64,000 nucleotides of DNA from JAWLBY01 sp041687455 (GCA_041687455.1 JAWLBY010000010.1:1-64000); one strand, 5' to 3'. Counted from the first letter of the stretch, positions 34,371 through 44,029 are shown. A program made the numbers and translations. The notes: generated from the letters alone by a model not told the origin.

Positions 34371-34659
34371 GCTGATCGACGGCGGCATCGTCGGCATGAG
34401 CGCCCGTTCCCTGCTCGCATGCAGCCGCTGCATCGGCCGATGATCGGCCACGTCCGGCTCCGGGGCATGCGGGGCGCTTGCAGGAGCCATCCTGCGGGCG
34501 CAGCTCCCACCATGGAATTCGAGCCATTCGACCGCCGCGCCGGGTGTCCGCCGCCGGCGCTGATCGACGGCCGCCTCGTCGGCCTGGACGGCCGTTCCCG
34601 GCTTGCATGCAGCCGCTGCATCGACCGATGATCGCCGCATCCGGCTCCTGGGAAGCATG
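34371..34659. repeat. 188-bp-spaced direct repeat in the mutS-GGDEF intergenic region
   Basis: A segment of about 100 bp at 34371-34471 recurs at 34559-34659, offset by 188 bp, with roughly four fifths identity by eye; both contain gcatgcagccgctgcatcg and ccgatgatcg. Between them, 34480-34511 holds a caggagc / gcagctcc element of the kind scattered in xanthomonad intergenic DNA, and 34270-34310 looks related. The whole stretch 34248-34660 has no gene. The second copy runs into the start region of the GGDEF gene. Confidence 0.6.
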
Positions 34660-34660
34660 C

Positions 34661-35932
34661 GTGAAGCTGATCGTCTCGCCGCGCATCACGGTGTTCATCG
34701 GCCTGTCCGCCGTGCTGGCGCTCGCCGTCGCGCTGACCGGCTGGCTGGCGCGCGGCAGCCTCGGCATGGCCGGTGCGGCCGGCATCACGGTGTTCGTGCT
34801 GGTACTGCTGTCCGCCGGGCTCGGTGTGCTGCTGCTCGAGCATCGCGCCCGCCGGCGGGTCGAGGCGCTGCTGGCCCAGGCCCGCGCCCAGCTCGATCGC
34901 GCGCATGAGGACGCGCGTCGGATCGGCGCAGACATGCAGCGGCTGGCGCAGTTTTCCGATCAGTTGCAGAGTTGCCGCAGTCTCGACGAGACCGCCGAAG
35001 TGCTGAACGTCGCGATGCGCGGACTGCTGCCGCAGTTCGACGGCGCGCTGTACCTGCAGGCGCCCGGGCGCAACGTCGCGACCCGGCAGGCCGCATGGGG
35101 CAAGCCGCAGCCGCCGCTCGACGAGATGTTCACGCCGGACGACTGCTGGGCGATGCGCCGTGGCGTGCTGTATCCGAACGGCGACGGCAAGTCGCCGCCG
35201 TGCAGGCATCTCGGCGATGGCGTGGCGGTCGAACATGCGCTGTGCGCGCCGCTGAAGGCGACCGACGGCACGATCGGCGTGCTGCATTTCGTCGGCAGCG
35301 CGGCACCGAGCGTCGCTGAGCGGCGGCTGGCGCAGAACATCGCCGACCAGCTCGCGCTGACGGTCGCCAACCAGCGCCTGCAGGACCAGTTGCGGGTGCA
35401 GCAGATCCGCGACCCGCTGACCAACCTGTTCAACCGCCGCCATCTCGATGGCGCATTGTTGCGCGAATGCCTTCGCGCACGACGCAGGAACCAGACCGTC
35501 GCGCTGCTGATGATCGATCTCGATCAGTTCAAGCGCTTCACCGAGCGCCACGGGCACGACGTCGGCGACGTCGCGCTGGCGCAGATTGCCTCGCAGATCG
35601 AGCAGACGATCCGCAGCGACGACATCGCCTGCCGTTACGGCGGCGAGGAGTTCGTCGTGATCATGCCCGATACCGGCGTCGACGCTGCACGCGATCAGGC
35701 CGACGCAATCCGCCGCGCGGTCAAGGCTGCGCACATCGATTTCCACGGACGGCGGCTGGAAGTGATCACGGTGTCGGTCGGCGTCGCGGTCTATCCGCTG
35801 CACGGCGCCGAGCCGACGCTGTGCCTGCGTGCGGCCGACAAGGCGCTCAATGCTGCCAAGGAGACCGGTCGCGACCGCGTCGAGGTGGCCGAAACGGCCG
35901 ACGGCAGTCCGGCGGCCGCGACAGCGCGCTGA
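34661..35932 (+). CDS. Membrane-anchored GAF-like / GGDEF diguanylate cyclase
   Basis: The 423-residue protein starts at GTG 34661 (GGGAAG 5 nt upstream); ATG 34628 is in frame but lies inside the intergenic repeat and has no ribosome site. Two N-terminal helices (ITVFIGLSAVLALAVALTGW; AAGITVFVLVLLSAGLGVLL) are followed by a coiled coil, then a GAF-like domain (about 100-235, FDGALYLQAPGR; GVLHFVGS). The GGDEF domain (about 250-410) has DPLTNLFNRRHLD, DLDQFKRFTERHGH and the active-site GGEEF near 327. It should make cyclic di-GMP. No inhibitory RxxD site is obvious before GGEEF. Confidence 0.9.
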   Translation: MKLIVSPRITVFIGLSAVLALAVALTGWLARGSLGMAGAAGITVFVLVLLSAGLGVLLLEHRARRRVEALLAQARAQLDRAHEDARRIGADMQRLAQFSDQLQSCRSLDETAEVLNVAMRGLLPQFDGALYLQAPGRNVATRQAAWGKPQPPLDEMFTPDDCWAMRRGVLYPNGDGKSPPCRHLGDGVAVEHALCAPLKATDGTIGVLHFVGSAAPSVAERRLAQNIADQLALTVANQRLQDQLRVQQIRDPLTNLFNRRHLDGALLRECLRARRRNQTVALLMIDLDQFKRFTERHGHDVGDVALAQIASQIEQTIRSDDIACRYGGEEFVVIMPDTGVDAARDQADAIRRAVKAAHIDFHGRRLEVITVSVGVAVYPLHGAEPTLCLRAADKALNAAKETGRDRVEVAETADGSPAAATAR

Positions 35933-35972
35933 CCGCGGGGGCGAACGACCGCGGCCGCGGCCGCGCTTCGAA

Positions 35973-37187
35973 TCATGCGGCGCGAGCAACCCGACCGGGG
36001 TTCGCGTCGGCGACTTCCCGGGTGGCGGCATCGAGCGCCTGGGCAAGATCGATCCACAGGTCCTCGACGTGCTCGATTCCGGCCGACAGCCGCAGCATGC
36101 CGGGCAGGATGCCGGTGCGCTGCTGCGTCTCGGCATCCAGCACGCGATGGGTCAGGCCGGCTGGGTGCTGGATCAGGCTGTCGACCGAGCCGAGGCTGAC
36201 GGCCGGCGTCCACAGCGCCACCGCCGACAGCGTCGCGGCCGCAGCTTCGTAGCCATCGGCGAGTTCGATCGCCAGCAGGCAGCCCGGTCCGCGCATCTGC
36301 GTGGTGGCCAGTTCGGCATTGCGCACCGTGCCCAGGCCCGGGTAGTGCACCCTGGCCACCGCCGGGTGCCCGGCCAGGCGTTCGGCGAGGATCCGTGCAT
36401 TGCTCTGCGCGCGTTCGACCCGCAGCGACAGCGTCGGCAGTCCGCGATGCAGCAGGTAGGCGCCGAGCGGATGCAGCAGCGCGCCGGTTGCCGCGCGCAC
36501 CTGCCGCAGCGGCTTGGCGTCTTCCTCGCTGCAGCAGATCACGCCGGCGATCACGTCGCCGTGGCCGCCGAGGAACTTGGTCGCACTGTGCATGACGTAG
36601 CGCGCACCGAAGCGCAGCGGCTGCTGCAGCACCGGCGTCGCGAAGGTCGAGTCGACCAGCACCGGCACGTCGCCGGCGGCGCTGACCGCCGCCTGGATGT
36701 CGACCAGATCGAGGGTCGGATTGGCCGGCGTTTCGATGATGACCAGTGCAGTGTCGGGCCGGCGCCGAGCGGCGATGTCCTCGGCCAGCACGAACTCGGC
36801 TTCGAGGCCGGCCAGTCCACTGGCCAGCAGGTGATCGGAGGTGCCGTACAGCGGCCGTACCACCAGCACATGACTGCCACGCGACTTCGATGCCAGCAGC
36901 AGGGCGGTTAGCGCCGCCATGCCGGAGCCGTAGGCGATGCAGGCTTCGGCACCCTCGAGCGCCGCGATCGCCTGTTCGACCCGGGCCACGGTCGGATTGT
37001 GCAGTCGGGCATAGATCGGATTGGCGGCACGGGCGTCGCCGGCGACCAGCGCATCGAAGCTTGCGGTGCCTTCGGCAAGACTCGGCAGCGGGTAGGTCGT
37101 CGACAGGTCGATCGGCGAGGCGTGCACCCCGAGCCGGGCGAAATCGTCGCGGCCGCCGTGAACGGCAAGCGTGTCGAATCGGCGCAT
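35973..37187 (-). CDS. PLP-dependent Cys/Met metabolism enzyme (gamma-lyase type)
   Basis: The 404-residue protein is of the cystathionine gamma-synthase/lyase family. Visible features are PIDLSTTYPLPSL, NPIYARLHNPTVARVEQ, the PLP-phosphate segment AYGSGMAALTALL, VDSTFATPVLQQPL, and the Schiff-base lysine in VMHSATKFLGGHGDV. SLGSVDSLIQHPAGLTHRVL and GMLRLSAGIEHVEDL close the fold. It could be methionine gamma-lyase, cystathionine gamma-lyase or beta-lyase. Divergence from an Lrp-type gene recalls the mdeA-mdeR pair of pseudomonads and favours methionine gamma-lyase, as inference. Confidence 0.88.
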   Translation of the reverse strand: MRRFDTLAVHGGRDDFARLGVHASPIDLSTTYPLPSLAEGTASFDALVAGDARAANPIYARLHNPTVARVEQAIAALEGAEACIAYGSGMAALTALLLASKSRGSHVLVVRPLYGTSDHLLASGLAGLEAEFVLAEDIAARRRPDTALVIIETPANPTLDLVDIQAAVSAAGDVPVLVDSTFATPVLQQPLRFGARYVMHSATKFLGGHGDVIAGVICCSEEDAKPLRQVRAATGALLHPLGAYLLHRGLPTLSLRVERAQSNARILAERLAGHPAVARVHYPGLGTVRNAELATTQMRGPGCLLAIELADGYEAAAATLSAVALWTPAVSLGSVDSLIQHPAGLTHRVLDAETQQRTGILPGMLRLSAGIEHVEDLWIDLAQALDAATREVADANPGRVARAA

Positions 37188-37281
37188 GAGGTGTCCCCTG
37201 TTCGTTCGGATGCCGTGATTGTCAAACGAAATCCGGCCTGGGATACCATGGCCGAACAATATTTCTCCCGGGCTGGCTCCG

Positions 37282-37752
37282 ATGCGCCTCGATCGAATCG
37301 ACTTCGAATTGCTGCGGCTGCTCCGAAAGAATGCACGGTTGCCGAACAAGGATCTGGCCGAGCGGGTCGGCGTGGCGCCCTCGACTGCGCTCGAGCGGGT
37401 CCGGCGGATGCGCGAGGCGGGCGTGATCCGCGGCTTCCACGCCGAGATCGGTCCGCAGGCGGTCGGCATCGGCCTGCAGGCGATGGTGGCGGTGCGATTG
37501 CGGCGACATTCGCGGGAACAGGTCGAGTCGTTCCACGACCACCTGCTGGCGCTGCCTGAGGTGCTGGCGTTCTATCACGTCGCCGGTGCCGACGATTTCC
37601 TCGTCCATGTCGGCGTACGCAACAGCGACCACCTGCGCGACTTCGCGCTCAGCGCATTCACCGAGCGGCCGGAAGTCGCACACATCGAGACCCGGCTGAT
37701 CTTCGAGTTCCGGCGTAGCTCCGAACTGCCGATCTACGCCGAGCCCGGCTGA
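37282..37752 (+). CDS. Lrp/AsnC-family regulator
   Basis: The 156-residue protein starts MRLDRIDFELLRLLRKNARL. Residues 5-60 are the winged helix-turn-helix (NKDLAERVGVAPSTALERVRRM), followed by the linker GVIRGFHAEIGPQAVG and the RAM ligand-binding domain (LPEVLAFYHVAGADDFLVHV). Family members bind amino acids and regulate amino acid metabolism. It is divergent from the PLP lyase with 94 bp between starts, so it most likely controls that gene and itself in response to a sulfur or branched-chain amino acid. Confidence 0.9.
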   Translation: MRLDRIDFELLRLLRKNARLPNKDLAERVGVAPSTALERVRRMREAGVIRGFHAEIGPQAVGIGLQAMVAVRLRRHSREQVESFHDHLLALPEVLAFYHVAGADDFLVHVGVRNSDHLRDFALSAFTERPEVAHIETRLIFEFRRSSELPIYAEPG

Positions 37753-38187
37753 TCGGGCTCGACCTCGCGGCGTGAAATGCCGTCCCCGCCGGGCCATCCG
37801 CCCGGTCGGGAACGGGTGCCGCGCATCCATCGCATGGCGCTCGATGGCCGGGGCGTCGTGCAGCGATCACGAACGACGATCCGGGCGGAGCGGACGCAAC
37901 CGGTCCGTGGCGGCGTACCGGGTTCGGGAGCGCGGTCGCGATCGTCGAACCCCGGCCGCCGACAGCAAAGCGCAGCGGTGTGGAGCGTCGGCTGAACAGC
38001 CGCGCGCCAGTGCGGTATCCGCGATGCTCACTGCGCCGCGGATCCAGCTCATCGCGTGTACATGCCGCGGGCCCTAGTGTCGGCGCGTCGCTCCGGCCGA
38101 GCCACGTGTGATGGCGACCGGACGACCGACTTCAACGACACCCGGCAGGCTCGCGATGTCGATCGTTGCATCACCGATCGCCGCTCA
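37753..38187. other. 435-bp gene-free region before treZ
   Basis: No gene, RNA or clear repeat is recognised here. Small frames on both strands lack ribosome sites and family features. The treZ promoter is presumably within 38040-38187. Confidence 0.5.
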
Positions 38188-40116
38188 ATGACGGTGCCGC
38201 TGCCGCGGCGCCTGCATGTCGGTGGCGAACTGGCCGCCGACGGGGCCCATTTCCGCGTCTGGGCGCCGCCGCGGCATGCGGTCGAGGTCATCATCGAAGG
38301 CGGCGCGGCGGCCGGCGTTCATCCGCTCGCGCGCGGAAACGAAGGCTACTTCGAGGGCTTCGTCGCCGGCGCCGCTGCCGGTGACCGCTACCGATATCGG
38401 CTCGATGGACAGTCGCCGGTCCCGGACCCGGTGTCACGCTTCCAGCCGGACGGACCGCACGGCGCGTCCGAACTGGTCGATCCGTCCGGGTTCAGGTGGA
38501 CCGATCAGCAGTGGCACGGACCGGATCCCGAGACGGCAGTGCTCTACGAGATGCACGTCGGCACCTTCACCACGGCCGGCACCTGGCGGGCAGCGGCCGA
38601 ACACCTGCCGTACCTCGCCGGGCTCGGCATCACGATCATCGAACTGATGCCGATCGCCGAGTTCGGTGGCGATTTCGGCTGGGGCTACGACGGCGTCGAT
38701 CTGTTCGCGCCGTATCACCACTATGGCCGACCGGACGAGTTGCGCGCGTTCGTCGACCAGGCGCACCGGCTCGGCATCGGGGTCGTTCTCGACGTCGTCT
38801 ACAACCACATCGGTCCGGATGGCAACTTCCTTGGCCGATTCTCCGACGGCTACGTCGGCGGCCGTCGCAGCGAATGGGGCGATGCGCCGAACTACGACGG
38901 CGAGCAGTGCGCCGCGGTGCGCGCGCTGGTCGAATCGAACGCCGAATACTGGATAGCCGAATACCATTTCGATGGATTGCGGCTCGACGCGACCCAGCAG
39001 ATCTTCGATGACTCGCCGGAGCACATCGTTCGCGCGATCGTCCGTCGTGCCCACGCCGGCGCCAGCGGCCGGCGGCTGCTGATCTGCGCCGAGAACGAGC
39101 CGCAGCAGGTCGCGATGCTGGCGCCGCAGTCTGATGGAGGAGGTGGCTGCGATGCGCTGTGGAACGACGATTTCCACCACAGCGCACGGGTCGCCGCGAC
39201 CGGACGCCGCGAGGCCTACTACAGCGATTTCCTCGGTTCGCCGCAGGAGCTGTTGTCGGCGCTCAAGTTCGGCTTCCTGTTCCAGGGCCAGCGCTGCGGC
39301 TGGCAGGAGCAGCCACGCGGCTCGGCGACCGTCGGCCTGTCGCCGCGACGCTTCGTGCATTTCCTCGAAAACCACGATCAGGTCGCCAATTCGCTGCACG
39401 GGCGCCACCTGCATCAACTGACGTCGCCGGCGCGGCTGCGGGCACTGACCGCACTGTTGCTGCTCGGTCCGCAGATTCCGCTGATCCTGCAGGGGCAGGA
39501 GTTCGCCGCGTCGGCGCGCTTCTGCTATTTCGCCGGCCATCGCGGTGAACTGGCATCGGCGGTACGCGACGGCCGACGCGCGTTCCTGGCCCAGTTCCCG
39601 AGCATCGCCACGGCGGAACGCACCGAAGTGGCCGACGACCCGACCGATCCGGCGCTGTTCGCCGCCTGTCGCCTCGACCATTCCGAGCGGGAGCGGCCGG
39701 GGCATGCGCAGTGGCTCGCGCTGTTCGGTGACCTGTTGCAGTACCGCCGCAGCGATCGGACGATTGCCGACTGCCACCGCCACGGCGTTGACGGGGCGGT
39801 GCTCGGCGACGCCACCTTCGTGCTGCGGCTGTTCGCCGAGCACAGTGCCGACGATCGCCTGCTGCTGGTCAACCTCGGCGCCGACCTGCGCCGTGACGGG
39901 ATCGCCGAACCGCTGCTGGCGCCGCCGGCGGGACGGCAGTGGCGGCTGCGCTGGTCCAGCGAATCGCCACGCTACGGCGGCAGCGGAACGATGCCGATCG
40001 ATCCCGGGCGCGGCTGGCACCTCAGTGCGGAATCGGCGGCGCTGCTGGTGGCCGAGCCGGTCGCCACGGCGCCGTTGTCGCTGGTCGGTTACCGGATCGG
40101 ACCAGCCGGGGCGTGA
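38188..40116 (+). CDS. treZ: Malto-oligosyltrehalose trehalohydrolase
   Basis: The 642-residue GH13 enzyme releases trehalose from maltooligosyl-trehalose made by TreY. The N-terminal beta domain (HFRVWAPPRHAVEVII) is followed by the TreZ-type start of the barrel VLYEMHVGTFTTAGTW and DFGWGYDGVDLFAPYHHYG. Catalytic residues are seen in FDGLRLDATQQI (Asp near 266), LLICAENEP (Glu near 301) and FLENHDQVAN (Asp near 398). No treY, glgX or other trehalose gene is in the window, so its partner must be elsewhere. Confidence 0.92.
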   Translation: MTVPLPRRLHVGGELAADGAHFRVWAPPRHAVEVIIEGGAAAGVHPLARGNEGYFEGFVAGAAAGDRYRYRLDGQSPVPDPVSRFQPDGPHGASELVDPSGFRWTDQQWHGPDPETAVLYEMHVGTFTTAGTWRAAAEHLPYLAGLGITIIELMPIAEFGGDFGWGYDGVDLFAPYHHYGRPDELRAFVDQAHRLGIGVVLDVVYNHIGPDGNFLGRFSDGYVGGRRSEWGDAPNYDGEQCAAVRALVESNAEYWIAEYHFDGLRLDATQQIFDDSPEHIVRAIVRRAHAGASGRRLLICAENEPQQVAMLAPQSDGGGGCDALWNDDFHHSARVAATGRREAYYSDFLGSPQELLSALKFGFLFQGQRCGWQEQPRGSATVGLSPRRFVHFLENHDQVANSLHGRHLHQLTSPARLRALTALLLLGPQIPLILQGQEFAASARFCYFAGHRGELASAVRDGRRAFLAQFPSIATAERTEVADDPTDPALFAACRLDHSERERPGHAQWLALFGDLLQYRRSDRTIADCHRHGVDGAVLGDATFVLRLFAEHSADDRLLLVNLGADLRRDGIAEPLLAPPAGRQWRLRWSSESPRYGGSGTMPIDPGRGWHLSAESAALLVAEPVATAPLSLVGYRIGPAGA

Positions 40117-40132
40117 CGCGGCCGGTGTGCGG

Positions 40133-41065
40133 TCACTGCGGGTTCGGCGCCGGCACGACCGGCAGCCGCAACAGTGGCGCCGGCAGGTGCTCGGTGCTGA
40201 TCCACAGCGTCTGTCCGTCCGGCTCGAACGCGATCGCTTCGGCCTGGGCCAGCCACGGGAACGGAACCGCAAGCGGCGGCCGCTCCGCCGCAGTCGCCCA
40301 GCTCTCGTCCGGGCCGCGGCGATAGACATAGGCCTGCAGATAGTTCAGCACCGCGAGTTGCCGGCCGTCGGTGCTGAGGTCGGCGCCGGTGACCTGCGAG
40401 CGGTAGCGGCCGTAGCGCGGATTGCGTTGCAGGTCGTCCGCGCTCGGCTGGGCGATGCCGTGCAGCAGGCCGATCCGTTCGGCGACCTGCAGGTCATCGG
40501 CTGCCGGACGCAACGGCAGCCGGAACAGTTCCGGCGGGACGCGCTTCTTCGACACCAGCAGCACCTCGCCATGGATCGGATCGACCGCGACCGCCTCGCA
40601 GTCGCGCGGACCGTCCGGCCAGCGGAAGCGGATCGTCCAGGCCACGTCGATGTCGCCGTCGGCCAACGTTGCCGGTTCGGCCAGCACGTGCAGCATCAGT
40701 TCGCGGCGCATGCCGCCGTTGTCGCCGACGTCGGCGATCAGCAGGTAGGCGGTGCCGTCGAGTTCGAACGCGGCGATGTCCTCGAAATCGATGTTCGGCG
40801 CATCGCGCAGCAGCAGGCGGGCGCGGACCTGGCCATCGCTGCCGAGCGCGAACAGTGCCGGGTCGTCGCCGCTATCGTTGTGTGCCCACAGCACGCCCGG
40901 ATGCCGGCGCGACACGCCGAGGCCGCTGATCTCGGCCAGTCGTGGGTCGGTGACCAGGGCGGCGAGCCGGGCATCGTCGGCAGGCGGTAGCGTTGCGTGC
41001 CCGATCGGGGCGGCGACGGCTGCGGACGTCGCGATGGCAAGCAGCAGGTACAGGATCGTTTGCAT
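40133..41065 (-). CDS. Exported beta-propeller-like protein of unknown function
   Basis: The 310-residue protein has a signal peptide (MQTILYLLLAIATSAAVA). The mature part has repeated propeller-like strands: LAEISGLGVSRRHPGVLWAH, IDFEDIAAFELDGTAYLLIA, RDCEAVAVDPIHGEVLLVSK, QVTGADLSTDGRQLAVLNY and QAEAIAFEPDGQTLWISTEH. The acidic pairs in these loops (FEDIA, DCEAV, QAEAI) suggest calcium or substrate binding as in SdiA-regulated or phytase-like propellers. Its ATG overlaps the stop of the transglutaminase gene (TGATG), so the two are co-translated and may act in the periplasm together. Confidence 0.65.
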   Translation of the reverse strand: MQTILYLLLAIATSAAVAAPIGHATLPPADDARLAALVTDPRLAEISGLGVSRRHPGVLWAHNDSGDDPALFALGSDGQVRARLLLRDAPNIDFEDIAAFELDGTAYLLIADVGDNGGMRRELMLHVLAEPATLADGDIDVAWTIRFRWPDGPRDCEAVAVDPIHGEVLLVSKKRVPPELFRLPLRPAADDLQVAERIGLLHGIAQPSADDLQRNPRYGRYRSQVTGADLSTDGRQLAVLNYLQAYVYRRGPDESWATAAERPPLAVPFPWLAQAEAIAFEPDGQTLWISTEHLPAPLLRLPVVPAPNPQ

Positions 41066-42552
41066 CAGGGGGACGGGGTCGGAGCGGTGGAATCGGTGCC
41101 GGTCAGCCGGGCGACGGTTTCGATCGCGTCGATCTCGACCGCTCCGAGCAGCTCGAGACCGCGCTGGAAATGGAACGGATCGCCGTGGCCGACCGCGAAC
41201 GCGATGTGGCCGCTGTCGTAGCGCGGCAGGGCCGCATCGTAGCCCTGCCAGCGACCATCGATCCAGGCGAACACCCAGGCGTGCGGCACGAACACGTGGC
41301 GCCGCTCGCCGAGCGAAGGCGTGTAGGCGATGCCGGTCGCGACCCGCGCCGGAATGCCGACCGAGCGCGCCAGTGCGGCCAGCAGGACGGCATGCTCGGT
41401 GCAGTCGCCCTCGCGCCGCTGCAGGGTTTCCAGAGCGGAGGCGTAGCCGACCCGCAGCGACTTGCTCGTGATGTGCTCGCGCACGCGCCGCTCGAGTCGC
41501 GCCATCTGGCGGGCCGGGTCGCGGCGCCAGCCGACCGCGTCCCGTGCCAGCGCGCGGATCGCCGGGTCATCGCTCTGCAGCCAGCGGGTCGGTTGCAGAT
41601 CGGCCTCATCCGGGTCGCCGCTGGCAGTACCGGCCGGATCGACCTGCAGCACGACCGCGCCGTCGCGGTCGGCAAGCACCGACTGACCGGGCAGCGCATC
41701 GATCGCGCTCGCGTGCTGGTCGGAAAGCCGCAGCCGGTAACGCAGCGCAGCGCCGAGCTCGTGCCGCCGCAGCGGACGCGGCGCCGCCACCAGCGAGGCG
41801 TCCAGCACGTCGGCCGACTGCGCCGGCGCCAGCGCGCAATCACGGTCGCAGGCAACCACGTCCAGTTTCAGGCCGAGCGCCGGCAGGTGCATCCGCCGGA
41901 TGACCAGGTCGTCCGGTCGCAGCCAGAGGTCGACCGCGATGCCGGCGCCGTCGGGGTCGACGATCTGCCGTGCCGCGAGCAGACGCTCGTCCTGATCGTG
42001 CACGCGGGTGGTGCGCTCGCCGAGCAGTGTCCACTGCATGCGTTGCGGGCGCAGCGACGCAGTGTCGTAGGCGAGCAGATCGAGCAGCAGACGCGGTTCG
42101 TGCAGCGCGTCCAGCAGCGCCAGGCGCTGCCCCTCGGCCAGCAGCGCGCCCTGCGGCCACGGAAACTGCTGTCGGCGCGGCGGCAAGCCAGGTGACCCGG
42201 TCGTCAGTTCGACCTGCCCGTCGACGATCCGCGCTTCGGTGCGCGAGCGGCTGCCGGCCAGATCGATGTCGGTGCTGAAGCCGAGCGGCGCGCCGGCCGT
42301 CGTTTCGTCGGTCATCTCCTCGCTGCGGACCTGCAGCGACTGGCCACTGCGCTCGATCGTCAGCGCGAGAACCCGGCGGGTCAGCACGCGGTCGCCATCG
42401 ACGCTGCGGCTGGCCTGCATGTGGCCGATCCTGCGTCCGTCGAGGTGCACACTGTACCAGTGCTGCTCGGCGCTGCCGGCGGCCGCCGGCACGGCAGCGA
42501 ACAACGCCAGCAGCAGGCAGCACAGCAGCCAATGGCAACGAGGGACGGGCAT
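41065..42552 (-). CDS. Periplasmic transglutaminase-like protein
   Basis: The 495-residue protein has a signal peptide (CHWLLCCLLLALFAAVPAAA). The N-terminal half is beta-rich (HWYSVHLDGRRIGHMQASRS). The transglutaminase core at about 365-450 shows the triad as REGDCTEHAVLLAALARS (Cys near 382), FVPHAWVFAWIDG (His near 423) and YDAALPRYD (Asp). Bacterial members act as peptidases or amide-forming enzymes on unknown substrates. It is the first gene of a two-gene operon with the propeller-like protein. Confidence 0.82.
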   Translation of the reverse strand: MPVPRCHWLLCCLLLALFAAVPAAAGSAEQHWYSVHLDGRRIGHMQASRSVDGDRVLTRRVLALTIERSGQSLQVRSEEMTDETTAGAPLGFSTDIDLAGSRSRTEARIVDGQVELTTGSPGLPPRRQQFPWPQGALLAEGQRLALLDALHEPRLLLDLLAYDTASLRPQRMQWTLLGERTTRVHDQDERLLAARQIVDPDGAGIAVDLWLRPDDLVIRRMHLPALGLKLDVVACDRDCALAPAQSADVLDASLVAAPRPLRRHELGAALRYRLRLSDQHASAIDALPGQSVLADRDGAVVLQVDPAGTASGDPDEADLQPTRWLQSDDPAIRALARDAVGWRRDPARQMARLERRVREHITSKSLRVGYASALETLQRREGDCTEHAVLLAALARSVGIPARVATGIAYTPSLGERRHVFVPHAWVFAWIDGRWQGYDAALPRYDSGHIAFAVGHGDPFHFQRGLELLGAVEIDAIETVARLTGTDSTAPTPSP

Positions 42553-42704
42553 CGGCCGATGATGCCATGCAGGTGACCGGACGAGCTCGCCGGTCGTCGC
42601 GATCGGGCCGCCAGCGCGATGCGGCGGTGCCGACCGGGCCCGTTCGAGCGGCTTATCGGTTGACGCGATTACACTGCGCGCCTTCGCCCCACCAGGATCG
42701 ATCG

Positions 42705-43889
42705 ATGACGACGCTCGGAACGCCGCTGTCTTCCCACCGTTTTCGGGTGCTTCTGCTCGGCTCGGGCGAACTCGGCAAGGAGGTCGCGATCGAGCTGCAG
42801 CGGTTCGGCGTCGAAGTCGTCGCGGCCGACCGCTACGGCGACGCGCCGGCGATGCAGGTCGCGCACCGCTCGCACGTGCTGAACATGCTCGATCCGGCCG
42901 CGCTGTCGGCGCTGATCGCCGATGAGCAGCCCGATCTTGTCGTGCCCGAGATCGAAGCGATCCATACCGACACGCTGGTTGCCCTCGAGCAGCAGGGCCG
43001 GATCCGCTGCATTCCGACCGCGCGCGCGGCGCGGCTGACGATGGATCGCGAGGGCATTCGCCGTCTTGCGGCCGAGACGCTGGGATTGCCGACCTCGCCA
43101 TTCCGCTTCGCCGACAGCTACGACGAATACCGCGAGGCAATCGATGCAGTCGGCCTGCCGTGCGTGGTCAAGCCGGTCATGAGTTCGTCCGGCAAGGGCC
43201 AGAGCACGGTCCGCGACGCCGCCGACGTCGACCGGGCATGGGACTACGCGCAGAGCGGTGGCCGGGCCGGGCAGGGGCGGGTGATCGTCGAAGGCTTCAT
43301 CGACTTCGACTACGAGATCACGCTGCTGACCGTCCGCCACCGCGGCGGCACCGATTTCTGCGCGCCGATCGGCCATCTGCAGGAACACGGCGACTACCGC
43401 GAAAGCTGGCAGCCGCAGCCGATGAGCGAACTGGCGCTGCAGCGTTCGCAGCAGGTGGCGCGCGCGGTCACCGACAACCTCGGTGGCTACGGCGTGTTCG
43501 GCGTCGAGCTGTTCGTCCGTGGCGACCAGGTCTGGTTCTCGGAAGTCAGTCCGCGGCCGCACGACACCGGACTGGTCACGCTGGTGTCGCAGGAACTGTC
43601 CGAGTTCGCGCTGCATGCCCGGGCGATCCTCGGGCTGCCGGTTCCGTCGATCCGCCAGCTCGGTCCGTCGGCGTCGTGTGCGATCGTCGCCGAAGGTACC
43701 GGCGTGCCGGTGTTCGGCGCCGTCGACGCGGCGCTGGTCGAACCGGACACCGCACTGCGTCTGTTCGGCAAGCCGCGGGTAGAGGGTCAGCGACGGGTCG
43801 CGGTGACGCTCGCGCGCGGCGACGACATCGATCAGGCCCGTGCGAAGGCGCGGTCCGCGGCAGCGGCGCTGCAGGTCGAACTGCGCTGA
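42705..43889 (+). CDS. purT: Formate-dependent phosphoribosylglycinamide formyltransferase 2
   Basis: The 394-residue ATP-grasp enzyme starts MTTLGTPLSSHRFRVLLLGS. It has the N-terminal fold LLGSGELGKEVAIELQRFG, the ATP-grasp glycine loop VKPVMSSSGKGQSTVR, ITLLTVRHRGGTDFCAPIGH, and the metal-binding end VWFSEVSPRPHDTGLVT. PurT makes N-formyl-GAR from GAR, formate and ATP in purine synthesis, an alternative to PurN. It stands alone between oppositely oriented genes. Confidence 0.96.
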   Translation: MTTLGTPLSSHRFRVLLLGSGELGKEVAIELQRFGVEVVAADRYGDAPAMQVAHRSHVLNMLDPAALSALIADEQPDLVVPEIEAIHTDTLVALEQQGRIRCIPTARAARLTMDREGIRRLAAETLGLPTSPFRFADSYDEYREAIDAVGLPCVVKPVMSSSGKGQSTVRDAADVDRAWDYAQSGGRAGQGRVIVEGFIDFDYEITLLTVRHRGGTDFCAPIGHLQEHGDYRESWQPQPMSELALQRSQQVARAVTDNLGGYGVFGVELFVRGDQVWFSEVSPRPHDTGLVTLVSQELSEFALHARAILGLPVPSIRQLGPSASCAIVAEGTGVPVFGAVDAALVEPDTALRLFGKPRVEGQRRVAVTLARGDDIDQARAKARSAAAALQVELR

Positions 43890-44002
43890 GCGGGTCGGCC
43901 GCACCGGTTCGCCGGTGCTCGCCGTCGATGTGTCGACACCGCGGCGCGGTCCGCCCGGCGAGCGCTCTGCATTCGCGACAACGGGTTGCGAGAAAAGCAA
44001 AA

Positions 44003-44029
44003 TGGATCCCGGCGTTCGCCGGGATGACG
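44003..44029. repeat. Intergenic hairpin repeat (atcccggcg / cgccgggat)
   Basis: A perfect 9-bp stem, atcccggcg (44006-44014) and cgccgggat (44017-44025), follows purT. The same element is at 58511-58534 and diverged copies lie at 51441-51470 and 51544-51570, so it is a dispersed REP-like repeat. It may also serve as a transcript end for purT and the convergent gene. Confidence 0.7.

Noticed and set aside
31605..34658. 1017-residue open frame opposite mutS
   Set aside because: Antisense shadow of mutS; no family features, and it crosses the intergenic repeat.
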